Shown: in pieces, positions 36,142 to 49,133 of the stretch
Position numbering within the stretch: the first letter of the stretch is position 1
Layout: each line of letters begins with the position of its first letter
DNA from: Cryptomeria japonica
Taxonomy: Eukaryota > Streptophyta > Pinopsida > Cupressales > Cupressaceae
Direction: 5' to 3'
Assembly (NCBI RefSeq): GCF_030272615.1
Contig: NC_081405.1
Location: forward strand, 153,223,113-153,287,112
Length of the DNA: 64,000 nucleotides
Translations under genes and position numbers: made by a program
The notes under the pieces: generated by a model
What the model saw: the letters and a program-made list of their open reading frames with translations, nothing else
Told to the model about the DNA's origin: nothing
Databases searched by the model: none

Positions 36142-36808
36142 TACAACCAAGTTTAGCATTTTTCCATTACAAGCTTCTTCAACATTTATTTAACATACTT
36201 AGATTGTGAAATACATATACCATCATCCTTCTAACTAACTTGTAAACCAAGAAAAAAATTCATTTCCCTAATCATAAACATTTCAAACTCTTCATGCATC
36301 TCATCAAAAAACTTCTTGCACATACCATCATTTCCTCTAAAGATTATATCATCCACATAAACAACTACAATCAAGATATCATTTTCAACAACCTTAGAAA
36401 AGAGATTAATGTTAGTAGTACCTTTTTCAAATCCTTGCTTCAACAAATACCTATCAAGCCTTGCATACCAAGCTCTAGGAGCTTGCTTTAATGCACATAC
36501 AATGATTTCTTCAATTTTCATACCATATCTGAAGTGTCTAATAGATTGAATCCTTCTAGTTATTCTGTATATACTTCTTCTTTTAATTCTCTATTCAGGA
36601 ATGCAGACTTCACATCCATTTGATAGGCCTTGAAATCCTTGTGTGTCACAAAGACTATAAATATTCTAATAGCTTCCATTCTTGCCATATGAGCATAATT
36701 TTCCTTAAAATCTATACCTTCTACCTGTGAGTAGCCTTTACATACAAGTCTTGCCTTATTTATTACTATGTGTCCATCTTCATCCAGTTTGTTCCAAAAA
36801 ACCCATTT
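36142..36808 (-). pseudogene. Copia1 pol, middle of reverse transcriptase
   Basis: On the minus strand the order is '[12 protein letters not shown]' at the Gypsy2 boundary, '[16 protein letters not shown]' and 'MDVKSAFLN', then the open part 'CALKQAPRAWYARLDRYLLKQ', the catalytic 'YVDDI' (about 36,346-36,363) and 'FFLGLQVS', then a degraded 'GIYV..SKYVK' and 'GCKL' at the CAACT site. It is one of three separated pieces of the Copia1 polyprotein and joins 54,917 on one side and 12,370 on the other. A stop lies after 'LGLQVS' at about 36,231. Confidence 0.88.
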
Positions 36809-36813
36809 AATTC
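36809..36813. repeat. Left target-site duplication of Gypsy2
   Basis: AATTC, against AGTTC at 54,917-54,921. The Copia1 reading frame ('VIGTKWVF') continues across the pair. Confidence 0.75.
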
Positions 36814-38335
36814 TGTAGACGCATAAAAATGACCATATTCCTAAATGAATATTTTATGTTCATTTCCCTATTTAATTAAATCCAATTTAATTAAATTAAT
36901 CACATTCTTCTATTTTATTAAGTAAATTGCTCGATTTATTTAAATAAAATTCACTATACCATTTAATGAATAAATCATTTTATTCAATTAAATCCCCCTA
37001 GCCATTTTTAATTAAATTCAAATTTAATTAAATAGTTATCCTAAATTAAATAAATCAAATTTATTTAATTACAACCAAATTGAATGAAAATCAAATAATT
37101 CAATTAAATCCTATTATCCTCCCCATCCACTTGCAAAATCCCAAACCCCTTCCTAATCCCTTCTAGAATCTTCTAACCAATTCTAATTAACCTAAACCCA
37201 CTCTAAATTTTGTCACATCCCTAAGCAAAGGGAGGTCACTTCTCAAATGGCCCAAAGTCTTGGATAACCATTGAAGGTTTTCAACCTTCAACCACCAAAA
37301 ACCCTAAAGTCTTTGAAAACCATTGAAGGCTTCCAACCTTCAACCACTTAATCCACAAAGTCTCCAATAACCATTAATGGTTATTTCAAACCCTCCCACA
37401 TGGTTACAACATTTGTTTTGACTCAACCTCTATCTAACCCAAGGGTCTCATCAGGCCATTAATGCTTTGACCATGATTATCTCTTAATCATTTGCACAAA
37501 GGTTTATCTTTGGATTAGATCCTAATTCAGTGGGTAAACCTAACTTAGATTTGACCCTTAGCCTTTAGATAACCATGAGGTCTCCTCAGGCCTTTAATGC
37601 CTCCAACCTCTTCTTTCAACCCAATCTGGTGTGAACACTTGTCACCATGTCATTGGTGCCAATTGTGCACATGGATCCCCAACTTTCAAACTTGGCCCTT
37701 GATTAAACCTTTCAATCCTGACCATCCATTGCCCTGTTTGTGCTATAAATAGAGCTCTCATTCCTCCATTCTTAACAATCATCTTTCAAATTTGAAGCAT
37801 CACACTTATGCTCAAATTCTTTCAAGCTTTCTCATTTTATATATGCTCCTCATTTAGCCTCTTTTAGATCATAAATTAGACTAATATGCATGCTTAGATT
37901 ACTTTATTTACCATTTAAATCAGAATTAATCATGAACATGCATGCTAAAGTAGTTTATTTATCATTTTAGCTCAATCATAGATTAAATATAGTATGCTAG
38001 GATAGTATTCATACTAACCTCGTCATCTTACCATTTAGTTTGTTGCATTTCTAGCATCTCATCTAGCTTATAACACATCTCATATTAAAAACAGTTAAAA
38101 ATCTCTCTCGTTCTCATATTTGCCATCCCTAAGCCATTTTGCTCAGTAATCTGAGAGCAAAACATTGGTTTGAGGGACATTGTGAGATAGAGAACCATGG
38201 GACCCTCCTTGGGAAGCTGAGTAACACTACGTTACTCCATAGCTTGCATCAAGAAGTCCTGTGTGTGTGTGTGGATTGATATTTATCGTAATTTTTCACA
38301 TATTTAGTTATATTAATCCATTTTTCCCACATACA
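36814..38335 (+). repeat. Gypsy2 5' LTR
   Basis: 1,522 bp, TGTAGACGC...CCCACATACA. A TATA box CTATAAATAG lies at 37,743-37,752. The first 300 bases are rich in TTTAATTAAA-type A/T palindromes. The copy at 53,395-54,916 looks identical by eye. Confidence 0.93.
37743..37752 (+). promoter_or_regulatory. LTR TATA box
   Basis: CTATAAATAG, a consensus plant TATA box about 590 bp before the LTR end. The same site is at 54,324-54,333 in the duplicate LTR. Confidence 0.75.
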
Positions 38336-38339
38336 TTTC

Positions 38340-38356
38340 TGGCGCCCACCGTGGGC
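38340..38356 (+). promoter_or_regulatory. Gypsy2 primer binding site
   Basis: TGGCGCCCACCGTGGGC, a PBS form common in plant Gypsy elements, four bases after the LTR end. I do not assign the tRNA with certainty. Confidence 0.85.
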
Positions 38357-38434
38357 ACGCACCCCAATAACTTATCGTTTTTTGAATTTGAAGACTTTTG
38401 CAGGTACGCGAGAAACTAGAATTGGCACGTCTCA

Positions 38435-38980
38435 GGAACATTTTAGCGCATAAGCCAAATAGTTTAGCGCTTCTAGCCTACTGTTTAGCGCGTGGGCTCT
38501 CTGTTCCAACGTGTTCAAACTGTTCCTTAGCGCATTAAACTATTGACAAATTTTCCTGCAGGTATCGACGCCGGCGAACTACAGATTAGCGCGTCTGCCT
38601 GACAGAATAGCGCATGCACCCCAAGTTTTAGCGCTTCACCTACATCTTCCAGCGCGTATCAACGGACAGTTAGCGCATTGAAATTCATAATTTCCCGAGA
38701 AAAATCGAAACGCAGATCAGCGCGTCTACCTGACAGATTAGCGCATGGGCCAAAAATAATAGCGCTTAGAATTGATCTTCCAGCGCATTTGAATAGACAG
38801 TCAGCGCATTAAACTTCAAAAATTTCCCGAATAACAGACCGCAGGAAAACCAAACCATAAATTAGCGCGTCTGAGCGACAGAGTAGCGCTTCTGAGAAAC
38901 AGAATAGCGCACGCAAGCGGGACAGTAGCACATCGACCCAATATTGTAGCGCGTACAGTTTGTTCTGTAGCGCGTCAAAA
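38435..38980 (+). repeat. TAGCGC motif array, cluster 1
   Basis: About nineteen copies of TAGCGC or CAGCGC, mostly TTAGCGCGT, TTAGCGCAT or TAGCGCTT, occur roughly every 25-30 bases with unrelated spacers. The cluster lies between a donor-like GCAG/GTACGCG at 38,403 and an acceptor-like TTTCTTTTTGCAG at 39,069, so it could be intronic in the leader RNA (inference). Confidence 0.85.
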
Positions 38981-40161
38981 AGAAAACCAACAAAAGATTG
39001 TGTAACCGAATAAATAATTTTAGACTTGTGGAAGTCCCCCGAAACAAACTAACCGATTTCTTTTTGCAGGATTTTTAACAAGTTTCTTGCAGGAAAAGCG
39101 AGGAGATTTGTTTTACAAACAAAACGTTTTTCCTTTTGTTGACCTCGAAAATCAAAATTTGCTTTGTTGACGATCTATTTTCCATAGATTAAATAATCAT
39201 TGCTATACAGGGTTAAAAAGAACACCATGCTTATTGGAGCAACATCTCCAAATAGAGGTTAGCAAACCATTGTCTTGAAGGCTAAAAAGAACAACTTATC
39301 TGCCGTGTATCGAAAGTGGAAGGTATATGCTCTCCCCTTAACTGGGTGACCAAAAAGTCAAACCACTCTTAAAGCTTTCTTTAATTCAAGCAATAAATCC
39401 TTTAGCAGGCCTGCCTTCCCGAGGAGTTGCACTCAACTCTTAAAGCCGTTTATGGCCGGTGTGAAGGGAACGACCTAAGTGGGGAACGGCTTTGACGCTA
39501 AGAATTCCAACCCACTATAATCAAATGTGGAAAGTGACGAAAGTCCTTTTCAACGGTTGCGCGCAGCGATTAGCCTTCCCCCAGTATCCTTGAGATACGT
39601 AAAGCCTTTGTTCTAAAGGTTGGGAAGCCTCCTGAGGGAGTTTATCACTGACGGCCGAACGAGAAGCCTGATTAAGAACCTTAGCATTAGAAACTTTGAA
39701 CTGAGTCAGTATCCAAACATTTGTAACATCATAGTGCAAGGGTGGGGAAGAATCCGCCCACAAGATTACTCACCATATATCTCCCAAGATAACTACTCAA
39801 CTGTGAAGCAATTCACTTTGGGTTAATTTCTGGCAAAAGGCAAAAAAACGGGCGCCCTCTAGGGGGTGACACGGCTGTTTGAGCTGACGGAGTATCGAGA
39901 CTAGTGAGCTATGATGTTGCTTATGACCCTTGAATAAAGCGTCTTTCTGAAGTGTTTATTTTGTATCCAACCTGTTAAAACATTGGGGATTCGAAAACAT
40001 CCTCGACAGAACATACACTTTATGTTAGATTAAGTGGAATGATTGTACTTTGTGTGCCGTGCTTACATTTTGTATTTCAGAAAATCATCCATCCTACTTA
40101 AAAATTCTCTCAACAAAGTCAAAAACATCACAAAGGCACCAAAAGGAAAAATCAAGGCAGT
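38981..40161. other. Gypsy2 leader between the two TAGCGC clusters
   Basis: No TAGCGC motif and no supported gene. Short frames here have no recognisable domain. Acceptor-like sequences occur at about 39,069, 39,092 and 40,080. Confidence 0.5.
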
Positions 40162-40840
40162 TTAGCGCGTGGGAACAACATATTAGCACGTCAAACAGTT
40201 ATTTTAGCGCATCTGAAGAACAAAATAGCGCGTACAACAAAAACAGTAGCATTTCAACTGAAAGTAAAACAGAGACCAGATATTTTAGCACGTGCAAAAC
40301 ATATCCTAGCGCATGTTAGGAATCATTTAGCATGTGTAACAAATGTCTTAGCGCGTCGAAACTCTGTTTTAGCGCATAAACCAAACCAGTTAGCGCGTAA
40401 ATGTAGCAGTGTAGCGCGTAATTCTCCAGAAAAACTTCACTACAAATTTCAAAACAGTTTGTTTTAGCGCGTGTAACAAACGTCTTAGCGCGTCGAAACT
40501 CTATTTTAGCGCGTTAACCAAACCAGTTAGCGCGTGAAAGTCGCAGTGTAGCGCGTAATTCTCCAGAAAAACTTCACTACAAATTTCAAAATAGTCTGTT
40601 TTAGCGTCTGTAACAAACATCTTAGCGCATGGAATCTTTGTTTTAGCGCATTAACCAAACCAGTCAGCGCTTAGAAAATACAGTCTAGCGCGTACATATT
40701 TCACAGTCGACCAAACAAAATTTTCCAAAGTCAATATTTTAGCGCGTGACCGGGGGCAGAGTAGCGCGTGGATAAATAGTTTTAGCGCATTAAAAAAATT
40801 TGCTAGCGCATTGAACAACTGTTTTAGCGCGTGAGAAAAG
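40162..40840 (+). repeat. TAGCGC motif array, cluster 2
   Basis: About twenty-two exact TAGCGC/CAGCGC motifs, plus variants such as TAGCACGT and TAGCGTCT. Within it a 137-bp unit is tandemly repeated (starts at 40,328, 40,465 and 40,602), each unit holding four motifs. The motifs are better conserved between units than the spacers. Confidence 0.85.
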
Positions 40841-41690
40841 GGAGAAAAACAGAGAGTTGAAAGACCAAAATTTTTTGAAAAATTTAAAATATTTTAAAAC
40901 ACAATTTTTTATCAAAACACGTCTTTATCAAACCCGAGTGACAAAAACAAGCCATAAAACTATTTCTCAAGTCAAATTTGCGTCAAACAAGGTTTTCCAA
41001 ATCTGAAAACGAATCAAGCATTAGAGGACGTCTTTTCTATCATAATCCGGAAACTTGTCATCATCAGTGTCAATTCAATCCTTTAAATATCTTACGAATC
41101 TCATCTCAAAAACACTTGTCTAGAAATTTTCCAAATTGTCAAATCCAGTTTTCAGAACGGGAAACTCTTATCCATATCATTTGACACGCTTTATCGTGAA
41201 GGGATAGCTAAACCTTCATCCTGATAAAGTAAGATTTGAAATTTTCAAAACAAGAATCAACTGAATCCAAATCAATCAAAGGAAATCATTGATCACTCAT
41301 GCATGACTAATCCCCTCATTCTGAGAAAGAAGAACCTCTATCGCAACATCACGTTAAAGAAACAGCGACCGAGCTTTTCCAAATTCATCAAGAGAAATAA
41401 ATTTTTATACATCAATCGTCGACTCTTCAAATCTCATCGGGTATTTCTTCATCACGTCAAACGTTATATCCAAAACAAATCCAGCGAATTTGACAAAGAA
41501 CCCCTGAAAACAAGAGCATACTGTCAAAAGTCTGCTTTTAATCAAAAGATAAACCGCGGAGGAAAAATCAATCCAGCATTCCTGCCCGACGAGTGCATCA
41601 CATATAACACACCTAGACCAAAACCACCAACGCCAGAGCAAAACATCAACGAGGACTTTGTTCCTTTCATCACTGAAAGTTTCTATTGAA
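40841..41690. other. Gypsy2 leader proximal to gag
   Basis: Holds a 128-codon open frame (41,303-41,689) rich in Lys, Arg, Asn and Phe that ends just before the gag ATG in a different frame. It has no recognisable domain, and I treat it as chance or an upstream ORF. Confidence 0.45.
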
Positions 41691-44600
41691 ATGCCTGTCA
41701 CTCGCTCTCAATGAAACAAACAAAGCGAGACACCCGCGGAATCAAGTATGAATCGCAGATTATCAAATCCTTTTGAAGTTCCATCTTCAGAAGATCCTGA
41801 AATTACTGACGCAATTCTTCAGGAATGCCAAGAAAATCCTTCATTCCAAAAACTCATTGAAAAACTCATGGAAAATGACAAAGAAAAATATCTACTTATG
41901 CTTACAAGCAAAGGTGTCAAACTTCCTGAAGATTTCGACGCAAACGTCTTTCAAACAGGATCTCAACAATACACATATCAAGAACAACAAAGGGAAGAAG
42001 AGACTCGCATACCTGAACAACGTATTCCAGAACAACATATACCAGAAATGTGAGTACCTATGTTCGAAACTCCCGAACAACACATACCATTTGCTACACC
42101 TTTTCAAATGAGAACAAATCCAAGGGAAGAACTCTTCCCTCGGCAAGATAATACGCCTTTGGTTGCTCTTACTCAACAGATGCAAATGTTGCAAAGACAA
42201 ATGCATGACATGCAACAAGGGACAACAGTGCGGTATTCTATAAACGAAATCTGTCCTTATCCATTTGACAGAAGCTTAAACATGATACCTTTTCCTCCAA
42301 ACTCAGACATTCCCAAATTTGATAAATATGATGGGAAAGGTGATCCTTGAGATCATGTTCGAGAATTTTGTACTATGAGTCTTGAATTTGCTCATAATGA
42401 CACGTATCTGATGAGGTTATTCCCAAGAAGCCTGGGAGGACAAACAATGGAATGGTTATCCAAGATTACACCACCTGTTAGATCATTTGACGAATTGGTC
42501 AACAAGTTCATCACCCATTATTCTTACAACATCCAACATGCCATAACCATGTTAGATATCTGCAACACCAAACAAAAGAACAATGAAACATTCATGTTAT
42601 TCCTTCAACGTTGGCGACGCATGGTATCAAGATATCCTCGAGATATTCCTGAAAAAGAGAAAATGGACATCTTCATTGATAACTTGAATGGGGAAATGAG
42701 TTACAGACTCAAACTTCAATGCATACCATCTTTTGACAAATTAATCAAAAATGGCATCCAAGTAGAGGAAGCTTGTGTCAAAAAGGGAACACTCAAGTTC
42801 TACAAAGAAGGAACGAACTCATCAAACTACAATAACCAAAACAATACCAATCTAGACAAAACTCGATTTGGGACTCGAAACAAAAACGACGGCAACAATG
42901 AATCCTATGATCCTAAATCTAAACAGCTAGTGCTTGCTTTATCAGGAAATACTCAGAATACGAAAAATCCTAAAAATGCTACTCCCAATACACCAAACAA
43001 TACTCAAGGACAACTCAACACCAACAATGCCAACGATAATCAAAACAAAAATCTGAATCCAGGGCCTAACAACAATTCACGCAACAACACCAACAATTTC
43101 CATAAGCGTATCTTCACACCATTGGGTCAATCATTAGAGTCCGCATTCAGAGAGTTGTTAGCAAACAAGGTTCTTTCTTTACCTCCAATCAACAATTACG
43201 AACCCCCGATCAAACCACCTTGGTGGAATGATTCCCATTATTGTGATTTTCATCGAAACAAAGGTCATAGAACAAACGAGTGCATGAGATTGAAACACAT
43301 AATCCAAGACATGATTGATCGAGGTGACTTAACAGTGGATGGTCTCAAAACAAATAATGATCACGAAGCCTTCAAAGATCCTTTACCAAATTATAACAAA
43401 GATGGAGCATCAAGTTCAAATGATACACGCGGAGCTCGTATTAATCACATCTACAACAACACAATCAATCACATATCAGCTGAAGACCATCAAGTCAATG
43501 TTATAACCATTCGAGATAAACGTGATCATGAATCTGTCAATGTAACAACCCGGACCCAGAAATATGTCTTAAAGGGGCATACTGCACCTCCAACCACCAC
43601 ACCAAAGATCCAATACGACTTAGTTACTCAACTGCAAAAAACTCCGGCTCAGATATCTATCCTGGAATTGTTAAAACTATCTCCAAGACACAAAGACATA
43701 TTGGAGCAAGCACTCTTAGAAACAAATGTACCTCAAAATCTGGATACAGACAGATTCCAAGCTATGGTGGCCCACATGACAGAGTCTCATAACCTCACCT
43801 TCTCAGAGCATGATAATACTTCATTGAGTCATCCACATAATACTCCTCTACATATTGAAGTCATTGTTTGCAAACACCGTGTTAAAAGAGTCTTAATAGA
43901 TGGAGGAGCCAGACTTAATATATGTACCTTAAAGCTTATCCGTGCACTAGGTTTCTCAGAAGACTCTATTGATCCTTGTAAAAAGATTACCATAAAAGCA
44001 TATGATGATGAGGAACGGTCCTCTAAAGGAACAGTGATATTGCCTATTCAGGTAGGACCAGTGCAAAAGGATACTATATGTCAAGTTTTAGATATTGAAC
44101 TCACCTATAATATCTTATTAGGTCGACCCTGGATACATGAAATGCAAGCAGTACCTTCTACATACCACCAGTGTGTCAAATTTCCTTATGATGGACAGGA
44201 AATCTCCATATCAGCTGATCACAATCCATTTCAACATTGCAATGCAATGGGGGCAGCCCAAAATAGTTTGGTTCCTTATAACAGAGAAAATCAGCGGTCT
44301 TCAACATCTGATCCACCAATCGTAAAATCCAACTCCTTATGGGGAGATTTCAAACAGAAAATGCAAATCAAGGACCAAGGCATGGGCGAATACTCTATGG
44401 AGCCTTTGTGTTTAACCAAATTGCCAACATCACCTAGATCGCATGGTTTACCTACTCTATCAACACATCAAGCAACTCAGCCCATAACTAAATTTGATGG
44501 TACCTTCATCCAATTGGGGACTCTAGCACACGAATCAGAAGATAAAGATGTTCTTAACTGGTTATACAAAGATGAAGAAGAAGCTGATAGAGCGGCCGCT

Positions 44601-47600
44601 CTAGACATTGTTCTACCAACGCACTTGTATGGAAAAGGCTACTTGATCATGAAACAAATGGGATATGGCGGTAAAGGACCTATTGGGAAACGCCAAGAAG
44701 GAGTCACTAAACCTATAGATCTTCCTTCACAACCTAGTAGAAATAAAGCAGGATTAGGTTCTAAATTCACTTTCCTATTAAAAAGGCCGCCACATACAAA
44801 TACAAAACCTCAATGGAAAGAAAAGAAGAAATATAAAGAAGAATCATGGTAGGAAGCTCTCTTTGAATCAGCAGAAACAATCCGTAAGGCAAGAGAACGT
44901 CAAGATCAGAAGATACATCAGGGAAAGCTTCTGGATCATAAGAAGGCCATATCTGCAGCAGTGGCTCATATTCACACACCGGTGGCTCGAGAACAAATCA
45001 TATCATCACAAGCACCCATTATTCCTCCTCGAGGAAGCACAATCTATGAACAAATCCAGAATGTAGAAGATGGATCAGATACAGAATCAACACAGAATGT
45101 CAAAATAGTATCTATCATCAAAGATTTATTTTCGCCATACAACATACCTGTTTACAGTACAGATAGAATTTGGGATGATGCATATGAAATAGATTCAAAT
45201 GAATATGAATGGGGTACCTGCTCTGATACTACTACAAATATCCCCGATGATACTGATTTCATATCCATTTCTCAAGAAGAACATAACACAGAAGATAGGC
45301 CTCTTGAATTTGGACCACAACATATCTATGACGTTCAGGAAAGCGAACAGAAATATTACGAACAAGTCTATGTAGAAGATGATACCATCGAAGACCTCGA
45401 TAAAACCCTAAATTTCTTTAAAAACAAGACCCATCACGATGATAACTCTATTCTAACACTTACAGTAGCTGAACTTGACCCGCCCCATGATTCCTTACCA
45501 CTTGTCTTCCCTGATCTCATCGACTGGACTGAACCTGAGACTCATGATATCCCAATTTTTCCAGATGATGAATCTATTATCCACTACCTATGTACCGTAA
45601 ATCCCGAAACAGGCTCTGCCAGTGAACCGCATAACGACGTCTGTTCTTCAGGGAGTGCCAAGTCTCTCAGTCGCAAAAATGAATCAAATAATGAATCTAA
45701 TGCTGAAAACCAGTCAATGGCAGCAATGGATCCCAAAAAAGTAAAAATAAAGGATGCATCTAAGGGTGAAAACCTTTTTAAGGCACCTAACGATGGGAGA
45801 CTTGACACTCTTCCTGAACATTTTCATGAACGATCACCCATATTGATTGAGCCCACTCAATCAATCAACATTGGTACCACTGAAGCAGCCAAAAACATTC
45901 ACCTTGCAGAATCTCTGACCGAAGAGGAAAGATTGGCATTCATCATCTTCTTTAAAGGACAGCAAATTAACTTTGCCTGGTCATATGCTGATATGCCTGG
46001 AGTGGATCCACACCTAATCATGCATCACTTGTCCATCTCTGCAGGAGTCAAGCCAGTCAAGCAGAAACTACGAAAGATGAATCCACAGATAGCACTCATG
46101 GTCAAAACGGAATTAAAGAAATTATTAGATGTCGGATTCATCCGACCTATTGACTATGCAGAATGGATTTCTAACATTGTTCCAGTCTCAAAACTAGATG
46201 GTAGTATTAGAATATGCACCAACTTCAGAGATGTCAATAAAGCTTGCCCAAAGGATGACTTTCCTCTACCAAGTATTGATATAATTGTAGATCTCACAGC
46301 AGGCCATGCAATGCTCTCATTAATGGACGGTTTCTCAGGCTATAATCAAATCAAAATAGCTCCTGAAGATCAAGACAAAACAGCATTCACCTGTCCTTGG
46401 GGAACCTACTGTTGGAATGTTATGCCTTTTGGCTTAAAGAATGCCGGAGCCACTTATCAACGAGCAATGACAACCATATTCCATGATATGATGCACACAT
46501 TTATGGAAGACTATGTGGATGATTTACTAGCAAAATCTTTCACCAGAGCTGAACATCTTGGCATCCTAACAAAGATCTTTGCTCGATTGCAAAAATTCAA
46601 AGTCCGACTCAACCCTAAGAAGTGTGTCTTCGGGGTTACATCAGGCAAGTTACTAGGTTACATCGTCTCAGCTAAAGGTATTGAAGTGGATCCAGCAAAG
46701 GTACAAGCCATTATGGATATGCCACCACCAAAGAATATCAGTCAACTTCGATCTCTCCAAGGGCGACTTCAATCAATCAGGCGATTCATCGCTCAACTAG
46801 CAGATAAAAGTCTGCCATTTAACCACTTGTTACACAAAAATGTGCCATTCAAATGGGAGACTAAATGTGCAGAATCCTTTTACCAAATTAAACAGTACCT
46901 GATGAATCCACGAGTTCTAGTACCCCCAATTGCAGGAAAGCCTCTTATATTGTATATATCAACAACAGATGTTTCACTGGGGGCATTATTGGCACAAGAA
47001 GATCAACAAGGAAAAGAACGCGCCATATATTACATCAGTAGAACATTGAATGGATATGAGCTCAATTATACATTCATTGAAAAGGCTTGCCTAACAGTTG
47101 TTTTTGCATCTCAAAAGTTCCAACATTATATGCTAGCACACACTATTAAGCTAGTAGCCAAAATTGATCCTCTCAAGTATCTACTCAGTAAGGCAGCTCT
47201 CACAGGCCGATTGGCTAAATGGGTTATGATTCTCAGTGAGTTTGACATCCACTACACAGAAAGATGAGCTATCAAAGGACAAGCGATTGCAGATCAGTTG
47301 GCTGAAGCACCGCTACCAGGAAAAAAAACCATGGACATTGAATTTCCAGACAGGGACGTTTTTTCTCTTTCCTCCAAACAATGGACCCTATACTTTGATG
47401 GATCCTATACACAACATGGTTCGGGGGCCGGCATTCTATTCATCACCCCTGAAGGACACACCATGCCAAGATCATACAGGCTTATGTTTCCATGTACAAA
47501 TAATATGGCTGAATATGAAGCATTGGTCATCGGCATCAAAATGGTTGTAGAATGGAAAATCACAGAATTAAAAGTCTATGGAGACTCACAATTGGTCATC

Positions 47601-49133
47601 CATCAAATCAACAACAACTATCAGACAAAGGATGATAAGCTACTACCCTACAAACGGATGGTGGATGACTTCAAGCAGTATTTTGTGCACATCACTTTTG
47701 AGCAAATACCAAGGTTAAATAACAAAGCAGCCGATGCAATGGCTACGATCGCTTCATTACTACAAATTCCAGAACAACAGAGTCGTTATGAGTTCCTGGT
47801 AGAGCAACTGTTCTCCCCCGCCTATGACCATTCTGAATCCCATGTTGTATATGCCTTAACCAGTTCAGATTCTCCGTTATATGGGCCAATATACGACTAC
47901 CTCAAGCATAATATATTACCCATTGACCAATCTCGTAACCAAAAACGTAACTTTATCCAACAAGTTGCCCGTTACACCCTTACCACTGATACCTTATATC
48001 GTCGAGGTCTAGATGGTACTCTTCTTTGTTGTCTTGATCGTAATGATTCTGATTCAGCTTTACATGAACTTCACGAAGGTATTTGTGGCACACATTCGAG
48101 TGGCACTACTCTTGCTAAAAAGCTTCTACGAATGGGATACTACTGGCCTACAATGGAGATGGACTCATATCATTTTGCCAAGAAATGTCCTAAATGCCAA
48201 ATCCATGGCAATCTGATACATGCACCAGCACAGGAACTACAACCATTTACCACATCCTGGCCCTTTTGTTAGTGGGGATTAGATCTGGTAGGCAAAATAC
48301 ATCCTTCATCTTCAAATGGACACAAGTTCATTATAACTGCCACAGAATACTTTACCAAATGGATCGAAGCAGTTCCCATGACCACAGTGACTGGGAAACA
48401 AATTGCCTCTTTTATCCTAAATTATCTGATCTGCAGATATGGTATTCCAAGTTCAATTGTCACAGATAATGGACGACCTTTCAAAAACCAAGATGTGCAG
48501 GAACTATGTGAAAAATTCAAAATTCAGTATCGATTTTCTACACCATACTATCCACAAGGAAATGGTCAGGCAGAAGCATCTAACAAAACGATCCTAAAAA
48601 TCCTCAAGAAAACAGTAAATGATGCAGGCAAAGATTGGCATGTACAACTCAATCCAGCTCTTTGGGCCTATAGGACTAGCATCCACACACCTACAGGGGC
48701 AACACCATATTCCTTGGTATATGGATCAGAGGCTATTTTACCCTTGGAGGTAGAAATTTCATCTCTTAGAGTCTCTTTGAAAGGTTTGATTCCAGATGAA
48801 GAGTATCGAGTAAACCGACTGCAAGAATTGGAACTATTAGATGAAAGATGCCAACATGCTTATACTCATCTCAAAGCATATCAGCAACGCGTGTGCAGGA
48901 GCTACAATCATAAGGTCATTCCTCGTAACTTCAAAGTTGGTGATCTAGTCCTAAAAGAAAATCCCAGAAACCAGCAAGATAGAGAAAAGAAAGGGAAATT
49001 TGAACCTAACTGGTTGGGTCCCTATGTCATCATTTCAGTCTATGGATCAGGTACTTATCAGCTAACAAATTCTGAAGGAGATGTGCTTGATGATCCAACT
49101 AATAGCATTCATCTAAAGAAGTACTATACTTAA
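41691..49133 (+). pseudogene. Gypsy2 gag-pol polyprotein, one frame with six stops
   Basis: I choose the ATG at 41,691 because it opens with 'MPVTRSQ' in the frame of everything downstream. About 2,480 codons to TAA at 49,131. Domains by residue: gag about 230-370; Cys-Xaa2-His-Xaa4-His-Xaa4-Cys knuckle from 518; protease 'LIDGGA' with Asp at 737; G-patch about 980-1,020 ('MKQMGYGGKGPIGK'); reverse transcriptase about 1,465-1,645 with 'YVDD' at 1,608; Gypsy RNase H about 1,750-1,858; second archaeal-type RNase H about 1,898-2,025 ('YFDGSYTQHGSGAG', 'EYEAL', 'GDSQL', 'AADAMA'); integrase with His2Cys2 zinc site, Asp ('GLDLVG'), Asp ('VTDNG') and Glu ('QAEAS'). Stops lie at 41,712, 42,051, 42,348, 44,850, 47,265 and 48,270 (TGA or TAG). 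No frameshift. All catalytic residues seen are kept, but the stops prevent full translation. Confidence 0.93.

Larger units (their letters stand above)
35806..38335. repeat. 2,530-bp direct duplication, copy 1
   Basis: Matches 52,387-54,916 with a constant offset of 16,581. The only difference I noticed is T at 36,690 versus G at 53,271. It spans the end of the LTR-like segment, the CAACT site, the Copia1 RT fragment and the whole Gypsy2 5' LTR. Confidence 0.95.

Noticed and set aside
38435-40840. Regularly spaced repeats suggesting a CRISPR array
   Set aside because: Repeat core is only six to nine bases and degenerate, spacing is irregular, and the context is a plant retroelement leader.
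41303-41689. 128-codon frame before gag as a real gene
   Set aside because: Lys/Asn/Phe-rich, different frame from gag, no domain. It could be an upstream ORF, but support is lacking.
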